Source: JAPPLB01 sp965218555
GTDB lineage: Bacteria > Acidobacteriota > Terriglobia > Bryobacterales > UBA6623
DNA length: 64,000 bases
Direction of reading: 5' to 3'
NCBI GenBank assembly: GCA_965218555.1
Contig: OZ244625.1
Coordinates: 930,001-994,000, forward strand
Below the pieces are notes generated by a model. That model had not been told where the DNA came from. It searched no databases and saw only the letters and a list, made by a program, of their open reading frames with translations. This document shows positions 19,007 to 28,900 of the stretch, one piece after another; the first letter of the stretch is position 1; each line of letters starts with the position of its first letter. The translations under genes and the position numbers were made by a program.

Positions 19007-21421
19007 ATGACGGCCCTACTCCTCTTCGTCATCGTACTGGCGCAATCCGCTCTGCTCGCCGCGACGCCCTCGCTCACGCGTTTGGAACCCCGCGGCGGCC
19101 AACGAGGACAAGCTGTCAAGCTGACGCTCGTCGGCCGCGGCCTCGGAGATGCGACCGAGATCGAGACCAAAATCCCGGGCGCGGTCACACCACTCTCTCC
19201 GCCGAAGAATGCCATGCAGCGCGGCCGGGAACTACCCTTCCTCGTCGAAATCGCTCCCGAAGCTTCCGTCGGTGTCTACCCCGTTCGAGTCAAGTCGCCC
19301 AGCGGCCTGTCGAACATCTTGCTGTTCACCGTGAGCGCATTTCCGGAGGTCACGGAAGCCGAGACGATGCAGACCGAGCCTGTCAATGACTCTGCCGGCC
19401 AGGCGCAACCCGTTGAGACGCCCGTCATCGTCAACGGCACTCTCTACGGCCCCGACCGCGACTACTACCGCATCGAAGCCGCGAAGCACGAGCGGCTCGT
19501 CATTGAAGTGGAAGCACGCCGCGTCGGCTCGGCCATCGATCCGCTGATTCAGGTCTTCGCCTCCGCCGGCCGCCGGATCGCATGGAATGACGACGCTCCC
19601 GGAATCGGCATCGATGCCCGTGTCGACGTAGAGTTCCCCAAAGCCGGCTCGTACTTTATCGAGGTGCGCGACTCGAAGTTCAGCAAGCAAGAGCAGGATT
19701 ACTATCGCCTCAAGATAGGAAAGTTCGCCTACGCCGAAGGTCTGTATCCGCTCGGATGGGAGCGCGGCGGCGAAAAGGAGGTCGAGTTCATCGGCGCCAA
19801 CCTCAGCGCGCCGGTCAGAACGAACATCGACCTTTCCAGGGAGCAATTGCCCGCCGAGTTCGCCATGTTGCACGTCCCCGGCGCGCCGGGGGCCCTGCCC
19901 ATGCCCTTCGTCCTGAGCGGCCGACCCGAAGCCTTGGAAACCGACGGACCCGAGAACGTGCTCGAGCCCGAGTCCTGGATGAACGGCCGCATCGCCAATC
20001 CCGGCGAGATCGACACCTACGTCCTCAAGGTGAAACCCGAGGAGCACTGGTATATCGAGCTGCACGCTACCACTCTGGGCACGTCGCGGCTCTACGGCGT
20101 CCTCACCGTGCGCATGCCCGATGGGGAACAGATGATGTCCACCCGGAATCTGACCGCCGAGGAAAAACTCTCGAACCTCGACGTCTCGCAAGACACCGGC
20201 ATCGATCAGTTCCTTTCCTTCCAGAGCTCGGAAATCCACAGGGAGATCCATATCGAAGTCGAAGATCTGCTCGGGCGCGGCGGACCTGACTTCGGATACC
20301 GCATCATCGCCCGCCGCCAGAGCGGCGACTTCACCCTCACGCTCCGCACCCACGAAGTGAACGTCCCCACGAACGGAACGGCTCTCGTCATCGTGAACGC
20401 CGAACGACGCGGTTACGACGGCCCGATACGCCTTTTCGTCCCCGAAATCCCCGACGGTTTCGTCGCCGAAGGCGGCAACATGCCGCTCTATGAGATCGCC
20501 GGCAGCACCCGTCAGGGTTCATCCGCTTTGCTGACGCTGACTCACCAAACGGGCTCCGAGCTGCGTGACGCTGATCTGCAGATCTGGGGCGAAGCCGAGA
20601 TCGGCGGCCGACTCGTTCGCCGCCGCGCCCGCGGACCGGGGCTTGAGGTCAACGTCCAGAGCGACAACGAGATTCAACGGTTAGCCACCGGCTTCAGCAG
20701 CGCCAACGTAGCACCCTGGTTGGGCGCCGATCTTCCCATCCGAGTCATCCCCGAGTTGCCCGCGTCAATCGAGATCACCTCATCGCGACATATGCGAGTC
20801 ATACCCGGCCTGAAATACGAGTTGAATTGGGAGTTCCTTGCCAAGGATGACGGCATCAATCCTCCCCAGCAGATGGGCGCCATGAAAACGCGCAATGTGC
20901 GTACCTTCAACCGCCTTCGCAAGGGCGACAAAGGCAAGGCGCGCGGCACCTTCGACGTCGGAAGCCAGCTCGGTTGGGGTCCCGGTAAATACGAGATCGT
21001 TCTGAAGGCTGATGTGAACGGTGACGGCCGCAAAGAGACCATCACTGCGCCGGCCGTCACCGTCGACGTGATCCGGGCCTACGAAATCGAGCCCGAAGTC
21101 ACATCCCTGCGACCCGGAGCAGAAGGATACCTTGTCGCGCGTCTCAGGCGTGAACCGGGGTTTTCATCGTCGGTCGAGATCAAGCCCGAGAACCTGCCGC
21201 TCGACGTCACCTGCGGGCCGATCATCGCCGAACCCGACATCGAAGCGTTCCGGCTACCCTGCAGCGCCGGACCCGACGCCGACCCCGGCGAATACGAGAT
21301 CGATCTGGCATCCTCCTCCGTAGTCATCAGCGACCAAGGCCGCCGAATCCCCATCACCCAACCCGCCGTCAAAGCCAAGCTCCAAGTCCTGCGCAAAGGA
21401 GCAAATCTGGCGGCCCGCTAA
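19007..21421 (+). CDS. Exported pre-peptidase C-terminal (PPC) domain protein, copy 2
   Basis: I chose ATG 19007, with a GGGGG ribosome-site-like run 6 bases upstream; ATG 18995 is also possible, while the longer open frame overlaps the previous gene and lacks a signal at its N-terminus. The first 19 residues form a signal peptide. The domain order mirrors the protein at 14091: IPT/TIG-like start (LEPRGGQRGQAVKLTLVGRG), PPC module with DRDYYRIEA, second PPC-like module, and C-terminal beta domains. No enzyme motif is seen. Paralogy and the flanking position around DUF1549/DUF1553 suggest that both PPC proteins serve that protein, possibly as binding subunits. Confidence 0.8.
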   Translation: MTALLLFVIVLAQSALLAATPSLTRLEPRGGQRGQAVKLTLVGRGLGDATEIETKIPGAVTPLSPPKNAMQRGRELPFLVEIAPEASVGVYPVRVKSPSGLSNILLFTVSAFPEVTEAETMQTEPVNDSAGQAQPVETPVIVNGTLYGPDRDYYRIEAAKHERLVIEVEARRVGSAIDPLIQVFASAGRRIAWNDDAPGIGIDARVDVEFPKAGSYFIEVRDSKFSKQEQDYYRLKIGKFAYAEGLYPLGWERGGEKEVEFIGANLSAPVRTNIDLSREQLPAEFAMLHVPGAPGALPMPFVLSGRPEALETDGPENVLEPESWMNGRIANPGEIDTYVLKVKPEEHWYIELHATTLGTSRLYGVLTVRMPDGEQMMSTRNLTAEEKLSNLDVSQDTGIDQFLSFQSSEIHREIHIEVEDLLGRGGPDFGYRIIARRQSGDFTLTLRTHEVNVPTNGTALVIVNAERRGYDGPIRLFVPEIPDGFVAEGGNMPLYEIAGSTRQGSSALLTLTHQTGSELRDADLQIWGEAEIGGRLVRRRARGPGLEVNVQSDNEIQRLATGFSSANVAPWLGADLPIRVIPELPASIEITSSRHMRVIPGLKYELNWEFLAKDDGINPPQQMGAMKTRNVRTFNRLRKGDKGKARGTFDVGSQLGWGPGKYEIVLKADVNGDGRKETITAPAVTVDVIRAYEIEPEVTSLRPGAEGYLVARLRREPGFSSSVEIKPENLPLDVTCGPIIAEPDIEAFRLPCSAGPDADPGEYEIDLASSSVVISDQGRRIPITQPAVKAKLQVLRKGANLAAR

Positions 21422-21648
21422 GCAGGGACAGAGACGCGGTTGTAACAACGCCCGCCCGCCGGCGCAGCCTGCGGAGGAATGCCGTCATACCACCGTGAGG
21501 CGCGTATCTACCGACCACGCCCCACAAACCATTCAGTCAAACCGAACCCGATCGCCGCATCGACCGGGAGCCGTCACGAAAGGCCTGAGAACCCAGCCAT
21601 CGGCCCGCAGTTGATTCGTAGCCCTTGCTTCGCTCACAATGATGATCT

Positions 21649-21891
21649 ATGGCCGCAACGCAAGTGGATTTTGACAAGTTTATCGGGCGTTCCTGGGACC
21701 GCCTCGACCTCGCCGAGCGCGAACTGCTCTACGGTTCCTACGTAGCTCGCGAAATCTATACGCCGCAGACGTTGCCGCTCCAGCGCATCGAGGCCATCGG
21801 CGATTCCGTCGAGGCCTGTGTCACCAAACTCCAGGAACGTAATCTCGACCCGCTCAACTTCGAGTTCATTCGGCTCGACCCGCCCTACTAG
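21649..21891 (+). CDS. Small 80-residue hypothetical protein
   Basis: This short soluble protein has a regular helical, acidic composition and ends in FIRLDPPY. It has no signal, cysteines or HTH. Its codon use matches neighbouring genes and no better frame covers the stretch. The preceding 227 bases hold no gene that I can support. I do not recognise the family; small helical proteins of this kind are seen in Acidobacteriota genomes, but I cannot attach a role. Confidence 0.55.
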   Translation: MAATQVDFDKFIGRSWDRLDLAERELLYGSYVAREIYTPQTLPLQRIEAIGDSVEACVTKLQERNLDPLNFEFIRLDPPY

Positions 21892-21964
21892 CAGCGGCCC
21901 GGCGGTGTGTCCACGGCCCCGCGGCAACCTTGACAGCCGCGACCGCGCCCTCAATACTGGCAAG

Positions 21965-23830
21965 GTGCTGCTCGTTCCGCTGTTCCCGATTCTTCTTTTT
22001 CTGGCTCTCTCCGTCCCCGCTCCCGCTCAGGATTGGCCTTCCTACGGCAACGATCCCGGCGGAATGCGTTATTCCCCGCTCGAGCAGATCAACAAGGAAA
22101 ACGTCGGCAAGCTGGAAGTCGCCTGGGTTCATGACAGCGGCGACCTGAGTGACGGGACTTCGCTCCCAACACGTTCGGCGTTCGAGACGACCCCGCTGCT
22201 CGTCGACGGAGTGCTCTACGTCGTGACCGTCTTTCATCGGCTGCTGGCGCTCGACCCGGTCAGCGGCAAGCAGCTCTGGGAGTTCGATCCGCGGTTTGAC
22301 CGCAGTCAGCGCGTGAATCTTTATCACAGCCGCGGCGTCACCTACTGGTCTGACGATACCCGCAAGCGCATCTTCCTCGCTGACCAGCTCGGCCGGCTCT
22401 TCAGCATCGACACCGAAACGCACGAAGCCGACCCCGACTTCGGTGACGACGGCATGGTCGATCTCAAGACAGGCATGTTTGTCGACCGCTACCCGCACCT
22501 ACGTTACGGGGTGACCTCGCCTGTCGCGCCTTGCGGCGACAAAGTGGTCGTCGGCGGCTGGGTGAGCGATGGGGAACCGCAAGGACCCAGCGGTGACGTT
22601 CGCGCCTTCGACGCCCGGACGGGCGAATTGGTGTGGCGCTTCCACGTCGTCCCGCGCCCCGGGGAGTACGGCCACGGCACCTGGAGAGACGGCTCGTGGA
22701 AGGACCGCGGCGGAACCAACGCCTGGTCCACCATGAGCGTCGACCCTGACCTCGAATGGGTCTTCGTTCCGTTGACTTCGCCGAGCACTGACTACTACGG
22801 TGGCGACCGCAAGGGCATGAACCTGTTCGGCAATGCCGTCGTAGCCATCGACTGCAACAGCGGAAAGCGCCAGTGGCATTTCCAAACCATCCATCACGAC
22901 CTCTGGGATTGGGATCTGCCTGTCTACCCCAATCTGGTCGACGTGGTCCGCGACGGCAAGAAAATCCCGGCAGTCGCTCAAATCACCAAAACCGGCTTCA
23001 TCTTCGTCCTCGACCGTATCACGGGACAGCCGCTGTTCCCTGTCGAAGAGCGGCCGGTCGAATCGAGCGAGGTGCCCGGCGAGGAATCCTGGCCGACGCA
23101 GCCGTATCCGGTGAAGCCGCCGCCGTTCGCACGGCAGTCGATGACCCGCGAAGAGATCACCGATGTAACCCCCGAGTCCCGCGCCGAGTGCATGGAGATG
23201 ATCGACAACGCCTACTTCGACGGTCCCTTGTTTCGCGCCATTCGGGAACAGCTCACGATCCAATTCCCCGGCACGAACGGAGGCGCCAACTGGGGCGGAG
23301 GCTCCTTTGACCCGACCGAGGGCGTGCTCTTCGTGAATTCGATGGACGTCGGCGCGCCCAAGCGCATGGTGGAACGCCCGAAGGGATCCAAGGTCCCCTA
23401 CCGCAGCCGTGGAACGAGGTTTGGCCGCTTCTGGGACTCGAACATGTACCCCTGCCAGAAACCGCCCTGGGGGCACCTCACGGCCGTCGATCTCAACACC
23501 GGCGAGTTTCGCTGGCGCGTGATTCTCGGTGAAATCGACGAGCTCACCAAACGCGGCATCCCCAAGACCGGAACATCGAACCTGGGTGGCCCGATTGTCA
23601 CAAAGGGCGGACTCGTCTTCATCGCCGCGACCAACGACAGGCGATTCCGCGCCTTCGACAAAGACACCGGCGAGCAGCTTTGGGAAACCCGTCTCCCCGC
23701 CAGCGGCCACGCCACTCCCATGACCTATCAGGGTGAAGACGGCAAGCAGTACGTTGTCATCGCCGCCGGCGGCGGCAACAAATACAACAGCAACTTCAGT
23801 GGTAAAGTCGTTGCCTTCGCGCTGCCATGA
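21965..23830 (+). CDS. PQQ-dependent quinoprotein dehydrogenase, glucose-dehydrogenase-like
   Basis: The frame is open from 21818, but GTG 21965 begins a clean signal peptide (VLLVPLFPILLFLALSVPAPAQ, in two parts) and avoids overlap with the 80-aa gene. The mature protein starts QDWPSYG and has repeated propeller motifs with WxF/WxTR ends. The active-site region HHDLWDWDLP (about residue 310) matches the HHDLWDMD region of membrane glucose dehydrogenases, including the catalytic Asp. It probably oxidises a sugar or alcohol in the periplasm and passes electrons to quinone or cytochrome. Unlike GcdA it has no N-terminal membrane domain. The substrate is unknown. Confidence 0.85.
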   Translation: MLLVPLFPILLFLALSVPAPAQDWPSYGNDPGGMRYSPLEQINKENVGKLEVAWVHDSGDLSDGTSLPTRSAFETTPLLVDGVLYVVTVFHRLLALDPVSGKQLWEFDPRFDRSQRVNLYHSRGVTYWSDDTRKRIFLADQLGRLFSIDTETHEADPDFGDDGMVDLKTGMFVDRYPHLRYGVTSPVAPCGDKVVVGGWVSDGEPQGPSGDVRAFDARTGELVWRFHVVPRPGEYGHGTWRDGSWKDRGGTNAWSTMSVDPDLEWVFVPLTSPSTDYYGGDRKGMNLFGNAVVAIDCNSGKRQWHFQTIHHDLWDWDLPVYPNLVDVVRDGKKIPAVAQITKTGFIFVLDRITGQPLFPVEERPVESSEVPGEESWPTQPYPVKPPPFARQSMTREEITDVTPESRAECMEMIDNAYFDGPLFRAIREQLTIQFPGTNGGANWGGGSFDPTEGVLFVNSMDVGAPKRMVERPKGSKVPYRSRGTRFGRFWDSNMYPCQKPPWGHLTAVDLNTGEFRWRVILGEIDELTKRGIPKTGTSNLGGPIVTKGGLVFIAATNDRRFRAFDKDTGEQLWETRLPASGHATPMTYQGEDGKQYVVIAAGGGNKYNSNFSGKVVAFALP

Positions 23831-23845
23831 GCTACGGTGAGACCG

Positions 23846-25438
23846 TCAGTCCATCAATGCGAAGGTCATGATCGCCTCGCCGGCCGCCACCGCCACGTAT
23901 TGCTTTTCGCGGAACCGATAGGTGATCGGCGGCGCCGCCACCGCCCCGCCCGCCTGAAACTTCCAGAGCACTTTGCCGATCTCGGCGTCGAACGCCGTCA
24001 CGTACCCTTGCGGATCTCCCCCGAACAGCAGACCTCCCGCCGTCGCCAGCAGTCCGCTGCTTGGCGTGGACACCATCTCGTAGCGCCACTTCGTTTCGCC
24101 GGTCGCCGGATCTACGGCGACGATCGACCCCTTTGAGGGTTCGTCGGGGATGCCGCCCACGGTACTGGCCTGGTACCACTGCCCTTCGATGTACCCCTGT
24201 GTCGTCCTGTAGTAGATGTGGCATCCATCGATCGAATCGAAGTAATAAAGCCCGGTCTGCGGGCTGTACGCCGTTGGGTGCCAGTTATGCCCGCCGCCCA
24301 ATCCCGGGCAAGCGACGTTGCCCTCCTCCGTCGGATCCTTCCCCGGAATCAGAATCGGCCGGCCCTTTGCGTCGATCCCGTCCGCCCAGGTGACCTTCGT
24401 ATAGGCGTGCGCCAGCAGGAACTCACCCGACGTTCGATCGAGCGCGTAGAAGTGCCCGTTACGATTCGCCTGTATCAGTGCCTTACGCTTCTCGCCCTCG
24501 ACGTCCAAGTCGACCAGGACCGGGTCAGCCACCGCATCCCAGTCATGCACGTCGTGGGGTGTAAACTGGAAATACCACTTCAGCGTACCCGTATCGGCGT
24601 CGAGCGCCACGACGCTGCACGTATAGAGGTTATCGCCGGGGCGCACATCACCGTTCATGTCAGGCCCCGGATTGCCGGTGCCCCAATAGATCAGGTTCAG
24701 ATCCGGATCGTACGTCCCCGTAATCCACGTCGACCCGCCGCCGCGCTTCCACGAGTCGCCGCCCCAGGTCTCGTGTCCCGGCTCACCCGGGCCCGGCACA
24801 GTCCAGAACCGCCAAACGCGTTCGCCGGTCTTGGCGTCGTAGGCATCCAGAAAATCGCGCGTTCCGAACTCCGCCCCCGCGATCCCCACCAGAATCATGT
24901 TCTTGACGATTAGAGGCGCCGCAGTCGCCGAATAGCCCTCCTTGTAGTCCGCAACGACCTTCTCCCACAGGACATCGCCGGTCTTGGCGTCGAGCGCCAC
25001 GAGAGTCGCTCCGAAGTTCACCTTGTAGAGAGTGTCGCCCAGAATCGCGAACCCGCGATTCGGCCGCGCACAACAGCCCTGGGCCTCTTTCTCCGGCTTC
25101 TTCGAGTAATGCCACAGTTCTCGCCCGGTCAGCAGATCCAGCGCCCAGGCGTGGTTGTTTTGGCCGGTCAAGTACATGACGCCGTCGCTGACCAGCGGGG
25201 TTGTCTGGAGTCGGCCGGAAACACCGGTCTGGAAAACCCACGAAGGCGCCAGACGCTTCACGGTCCGGGTGTTGATCTCATCCAACCCGCTGTAGCGCCA
25301 TCCGGAGTAGTTCCGGCCGTAAGTCAGCCACGACTCCGAATCGCCTTGCGCATCGAGCAACATCCGGTTCGTGACGTCGCCGGCGAAAGCCCCGGCAACG
25401 GAGAGCAAGCCCAGAAGCACGATGACGCCGCTTATCAT
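23846..25438 (-). CDS. PQQ-dependent alcohol dehydrogenase (methanol/ethanol family), copy A
   Basis: I start at ATG 25438, which has AGGAGG upstream; this gives 530 residues and a signal peptide ending near AFAG. The family's vicinal disulfide Cys-Cys is present (QGCCARPNRG, about residue 120), as is the active-site block TPHDVHDWDAV near residue 294. The Asp two positions after the catalytic Asp is the residue used by lanthanide-dependent members, though glucose-type enzymes also carry it. It is a soluble periplasmic eight-bladed propeller. The cytochrome gene lies immediately upstream in the same direction and is the likely electron acceptor. It converges with the quinoprotein gene at 21965. 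Confidence 0.9.
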   Translation of the reverse strand: MISGVIVLLGLLSVAGAFAGDVTNRMLLDAQGDSESWLTYGRNYSGWRYSGLDEINTRTVKRLAPSWVFQTGVSGRLQTTPLVSDGVMYLTGQNNHAWALDLLTGRELWHYSKKPEKEAQGCCARPNRGFAILGDTLYKVNFGATLVALDAKTGDVLWEKVVADYKEGYSATAAPLIVKNMILVGIAGAEFGTRDFLDAYDAKTGERVWRFWTVPGPGEPGHETWGGDSWKRGGGSTWITGTYDPDLNLIYWGTGNPGPDMNGDVRPGDNLYTCSVVALDADTGTLKWYFQFTPHDVHDWDAVADPVLVDLDVEGEKRKALIQANRNGHFYALDRTSGEFLLAHAYTKVTWADGIDAKGRPILIPGKDPTEEGNVACPGLGGGHNWHPTAYSPQTGLYYFDSIDGCHIYYRTTQGYIEGQWYQASTVGGIPDEPSKGSIVAVDPATGETKWRYEMVSTPSSGLLATAGGLLFGGDPQGYVTAFDAEIGKVLWKFQAGGAVAAPPITYRFREKQYVAVAAGEAIMTFALMD

Positions 25439-25551
25439 CTTCGGTTTCCTCCTGCAATTTCTCTCAACCCGGTAGACCATCTCCCAGCGCTAGCGTTATC
25501 GTGGCGAGCCCCTACCTTCACTTCGTTGCCGACCAGCGTCTCCCGGACACT

Positions 25552-26322
25552 CTACTCGTCTCCTCGCAAGCTCACCAGATACGCCAAGACATCGTCAATC
25601 TCCGAACCGCTCAATATTCCCTCGTACGACGGCATCAGCGACTTCGGCGCCTGCTCAATCGACCGCACCTCATCCCGCAGATATGAGTGGATCACTTCCC
25701 GCAAGTCCATCAGTTGAACGGAAAAGTTGTCGATGTTCATCCGGCGTCCGCGGACGGTTTCGCCATCTCGCTCAACCACGGTGATTGTGTCGAACCCCTT
25801 GGCGATGTTCTTGCTCGGCTCGACGAGCGCTTCTCGCAGCCGCGCGAAACTGAGGGTCCGACCGATGCGGCTCAGGTTCGGCCCAAGCCGTCCGCCTGTG
25901 CCCGCAATGCGATGGCAACCGGCGCACCCCCCCTTACCCTGATAGACCGATTTGCCTCGTGAAGCGTCGCCTGTCAGCACCGGCGTCTCTCTGAGAGCCA
26001 CGGAACGCAAGTAGGCCAAGACACGCCAAATCGTGTTGTCATTCATGCGCTCGCCGAAGCCCGACATCTCGGTGCCGCTCACACCATCCTTTATGACTTC
26101 GAACAGATCTTCATCGGTGTCACCTACCTCGTAGACGCCCAAGGTGAGGTCCGGTCCGGTACCCCCTGCAGCCCCGATGCCATGGCAGGGAGCACAATAG
26201 ATGCGGAAGGTGGCGCGGCCCGTGTCGATGTCCGCAGCACTGTTGTGGAAGGGGTTCGTTCGGATGGGCTGCGCGGCGCAGACGGATGCCGCCAGCAAAA
26301 TCAATAGAACCGAACGAAGCAC
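25552..26322 (-). CDS. Exported diheme c-type cytochrome, partner A
   Basis: I start at GTG 26322, which opens a signal peptide (LRSVLLILLAASVCAAQ). The open frame runs to 26421 but that extension overlaps repeat-like DNA. Two heme motifs are present: CAPCH at about residue 43 and CAGCH at about 133. Between them is a MSGFG-type distal methionine region. The C-terminal part (FSVQLMDL... to LPSYEGILSGSEIDDVLAYL, with the LMPSYEG block) is typical of cytochromes that accompany Solibacter-type quinoproteins. It probably accepts electrons from the PQQ dehydrogenase encoded 113 bases downstream. Confidence 0.85.
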   Translation of the reverse strand: MLRSVLLILLAASVCAAQPIRTNPFHNSAADIDTGRATFRIYCAPCHGIGAAGGTGPDLTLGVYEVGDTDEDLFEVIKDGVSGTEMSGFGERMNDNTIWRVLAYLRSVALRETPVLTGDASRGKSVYQGKGGCAGCHRIAGTGGRLGPNLSRIGRTLSFARLREALVEPSKNIAKGFDTITVVERDGETVRGRRMNIDNFSVQLMDLREVIHSYLRDEVRSIEQAPKSLMPSYEGILSGSEIDDVLAYLVSLRGDE

Positions 26323-26743
26323 GGCTGCAAGGATACTTCCACGACCGATCGGTGTCAATGAGGTCAAGTGGCGCACTGAGCACGGTACGCGAGCGCAACG
26401 AGTGCTTGGCTGCCTTCTCACGCACTTCGGCCGCCAGGCGGGCGAGATCTCCAGTCAGGACCGCCAGCACCCGGAACTCTCCGCCGGACGTCGTCCGAAT
26501 CTGCTCGTGACCCCACGTTCCGCCTACACCGGGGCCGTGCAAGGCGGCTCAGCGTGACACGACGGGGACACGCGGGTGACGTCCGCGTCCCTGCGAAGCC
26601 AACAGGCAGAAGCGGAAATCCCTGTAAGAGACTCCCGCATATCTACGGATCTCGGATACCGTACGGAATCGCCCGAGCAGACTCATCCGGGTCGAGAACG
26701 CTACACTCGAAGTTTCGGCTTCTGCCGCACCGACACCCCGCCA
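26323..26743 (+). other. Intergenic region with repeat-like segment
   Basis: No convincing gene lies between the cytochrome and lysC. Around 26385-26430 the reverse strand reads GAAGTGCGTGAGAAGGC followed by TCGTTGCGCTCGCGTACCGTGCTC. Both parts match pieces of the dispersed repeats near 51.1 kb. A weak -10-like TACACT at 26702 lies 36 bases before the lysC ATG. I saw no lysine riboswitch. Confidence 0.45.
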
Positions 26744-28117
26744 ATGATCGTAATGAAATTCGGTGGCAGCTCGATCGAGAGCGCCGACGCCGTGCAGCGA
26801 GTAACCGGCATCATCGCCGGATGCGCCCAACGCCCGCTTCTCGTCGTCGTTTCCGCCATGGGAAAGACGACGGACCGCCTGCTTGAAATCGGCCGCACCG
26901 CTGTTACCGAAGACATCGACGGCGCGCTTCAAAAGCTCGTCAGTCTGCGTGAGTTCCACGCCACGGAAACGGCAAGCGTCGTCGCGCCAGCGTCAGAATC
27001 GGCCCTCGAAAAACACTTTGAAGACCACTTTCATGAACTGACGGAGTTGCTGCGCGGGCTCTCGATCTTGGGCGAGTTGAGCGCCCGCTCGATGGATGTC
27101 CTGTCGAGCTACGGCGAGCGGCTTTCCAGCGTGGTCATCACCGAGGCGCTGCGTGCGCGGGGCTTGGCGGCCGAACATGTGGACGCGCGCGAGGTCATTG
27201 TCACCGACGACCGCTTCGGCGAAGCCTCACCGCTCGTCGATGAAACGAACGAGCGGCTCGCCCGGCGGGTCCTGCCGCTGATTGACGCCGGCAAGATCCC
27301 CGTCATGGGAGGCTTCATCGCCTCCACAATGAACGGCATCACTTCGACGCTCGGACGCGGCGGCTCAGACTTCACGGCCTCGATCGTCGGAGCCGGCCTG
27401 GCGGCGGATGAGATTGAAATATGGACCGACGTCGACGGCGTCCTCACCGCCGACCCCTCTTTGCTCTCGTCAGCCCGGCGGGTCCGCGTGATGTCTTTCG
27501 CCGAGGCCGCGGAACTCGCCTACTTCGGGGCACGAGTGCTGCACCCAAGCACGATGCTCCCCGCCGTGACAAACAACATCCCGATACGCGTGCTCAACTC
27601 CCGTAAACCTGAAGTTGAAGGCACTTTGATCGTCGCCGAGCATGCGGCCGGTCAGTCGATCATCAAGTCCATCGTTTACCAGGAAGGCATCACCGTCGTC
27701 GAGGTGCGTTCAACCCGGATGCTCATGGCTCACGGCTTCCTTGCGAAGATCTTCGAGGTGTTCGACCGCTACGAGACCGCCGTTGACATGGTCACCACAT
27801 CCGAGGTCAGCGTTTCGCTGACGATCGACAACACGACTCACCTCCCCGAAATTATCCAGGAGTTGCGGCAGTTCGCCGAAGTGACCCCCGTATCCGACCA
27901 GGGCATCGTCTGCGTCGTGGGCGACAACATCGGTTATACTCCGGGAATTGCGGCACGGATCTTCCAAGCCCTCGAGAAGATCAACATACGGATGATCTCG
28001 CAGGGAGCGTCGCGGCTGAACTTGAGTTTGGTCGTTGATGAGAAGGATCTCCGGAGGACTGTAGAGGCGCTGCACGCGACGTTCTTCTCGCAAGTGAACG
28101 AGAAAGTCTTCGCCTAG
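26744..28117 (+). CDS. lysC: Aspartate kinase
   Basis: Phosphorylates L-aspartate, the first step to lysine, threonine and methionine. ATG 26744 gives a protein of 457 residues beginning MIVMKFGGSSIES, the family's N-terminal substrate/ATP motif; longer starts upstream add unrelated residues. The kinase domain runs to about residue 290 (GRGGSDFTAS is present). Two ACT domains follow (about 310-457), with VRSTRMLMAHGF and GDNIGYTPGIAAR, consistent with feedback control by lysine and/or threonine. It is a monofunctional enzyme; homoserine dehydrogenase is encoded separately at 51262. dapB follows 29 bases later. Confidence 0.95.
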   Translation: MIVMKFGGSSIESADAVQRVTGIIAGCAQRPLLVVVSAMGKTTDRLLEIGRTAVTEDIDGALQKLVSLREFHATETASVVAPASESALEKHFEDHFHELTELLRGLSILGELSARSMDVLSSYGERLSSVVITEALRARGLAAEHVDAREVIVTDDRFGEASPLVDETNERLARRVLPLIDAGKIPVMGGFIASTMNGITSTLGRGGSDFTASIVGAGLAADEIEIWTDVDGVLTADPSLLSSARRVRVMSFAEAAELAYFGARVLHPSTMLPAVTNNIPIRVLNSRKPEVEGTLIVAEHAAGQSIIKSIVYQEGITVVEVRSTRMLMAHGFLAKIFEVFDRYETAVDMVTTSEVSVSLTIDNTTHLPEIIQELRQFAEVTPVSDQGIVCVVGDNIGYTPGIAARIFQALEKINIRMISQGASRLNLSLVVDEKDLRRTVEALHATFFSQVNEKVFA

Positions 28118-28146
28118 CGCGCCTGGAGAGCCGGCCTCTGATAGAC

Positions 28147-28881
28147 ATGCCCGCTGAAGCCACACCCCAGCGCCTCGCCCTCGTCGGCTACGGCAAGATG
28201 GGCCGCATGGTCGAGAACCTCGCGCCCGAGTTCGGCTTCGAAGTCAGCCTCAAGCTCGACGAGTTCAACAACGTCGGCGGCGAGGGAATCACCGCCGAGA
28301 GCTTCGTCGGCATCGATGTCGCGATTGACTTCTCGATTCCGCCGGTTGTCGCCGACAACACCGAGAAAATCTCCGCTTTGGGCGTCAACGTCGTGATCGG
28401 AACCACGGGTTGGCTCGACCAGATCGCGCGCGTCCGCACCGCGGTGGAGCGTGCTAACATCGGCCTTGTTTACGGAGCGAATTTCTCGGTCGGCGTGCAG
28501 GTTTTTTACCGCATCGCGCAGGCCGCGGCGACCTCTCTGGCGACGGAAAACGACTACGACGCGTGGGCGTACGAGATCCATCACAAGATGAAGAAAGACG
28601 CCCCATCAGGTACGCTGCTGCGGCTTGTCGAGAAGATGCAGGAGGCTGGTTACGCACGCCGGATCGATCAGGCCAGCAATCGCGCCGGAGCGGTACCGGG
28701 AAGCCATCAGATCGGTTTTGACTCCGAAGCCGATACGATCCAGCTCATCCACACCGCGCGGAGCCGAGCCGGATTCGCCCGCGGTGCACTGCGCGCCGCC
28801 CGCTGGATCATCGGCCGCAAGGGGCTGTACGAGTTCTCAACGGTCTGGGACCGCATGGAGGCCGCGCCGTCGGCAAGCTGA
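28147..28881 (+). CDS. dapB: 4-hydroxy-tetrahydrodipicolinate reductase
   Basis: Reduces the DapA product in diaminopimelate/lysine synthesis. The protein has 244 residues. The N-terminal Rossmann motif is GYGKMGRMV (a GxGxMG variant) and the signature EIHHKMKKDAPSGT is around residues 140-153, with the catalytic His and Lys. Length is close to the family norm. It is cytosolic. It lies between lysC and dapA with short gaps, as expected for one transcript. Confidence 0.95.
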   Translation: MPAEATPQRLALVGYGKMGRMVENLAPEFGFEVSLKLDEFNNVGGEGITAESFVGIDVAIDFSIPPVVADNTEKISALGVNVVIGTTGWLDQIARVRTAVERANIGLVYGANFSVGVQVFYRIAQAAATSLATENDYDAWAYEIHHKMKKDAPSGTLLRLVEKMQEAGYARRIDQASNRAGAVPGSHQIGFDSEADTIQLIHTARSRAGFARGALRAARWIIGRKGLYEFSTVWDRMEAAPSAS

Positions 28882-28900
28882 AGCGCCTCGGGAGGTGATC

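Noticed and set aside
26744..26760. Lysine riboswitch upstream of lysC
   Set aside because: The preceding gap has no L-box-like conserved segments or terminator hairpin with T-run.
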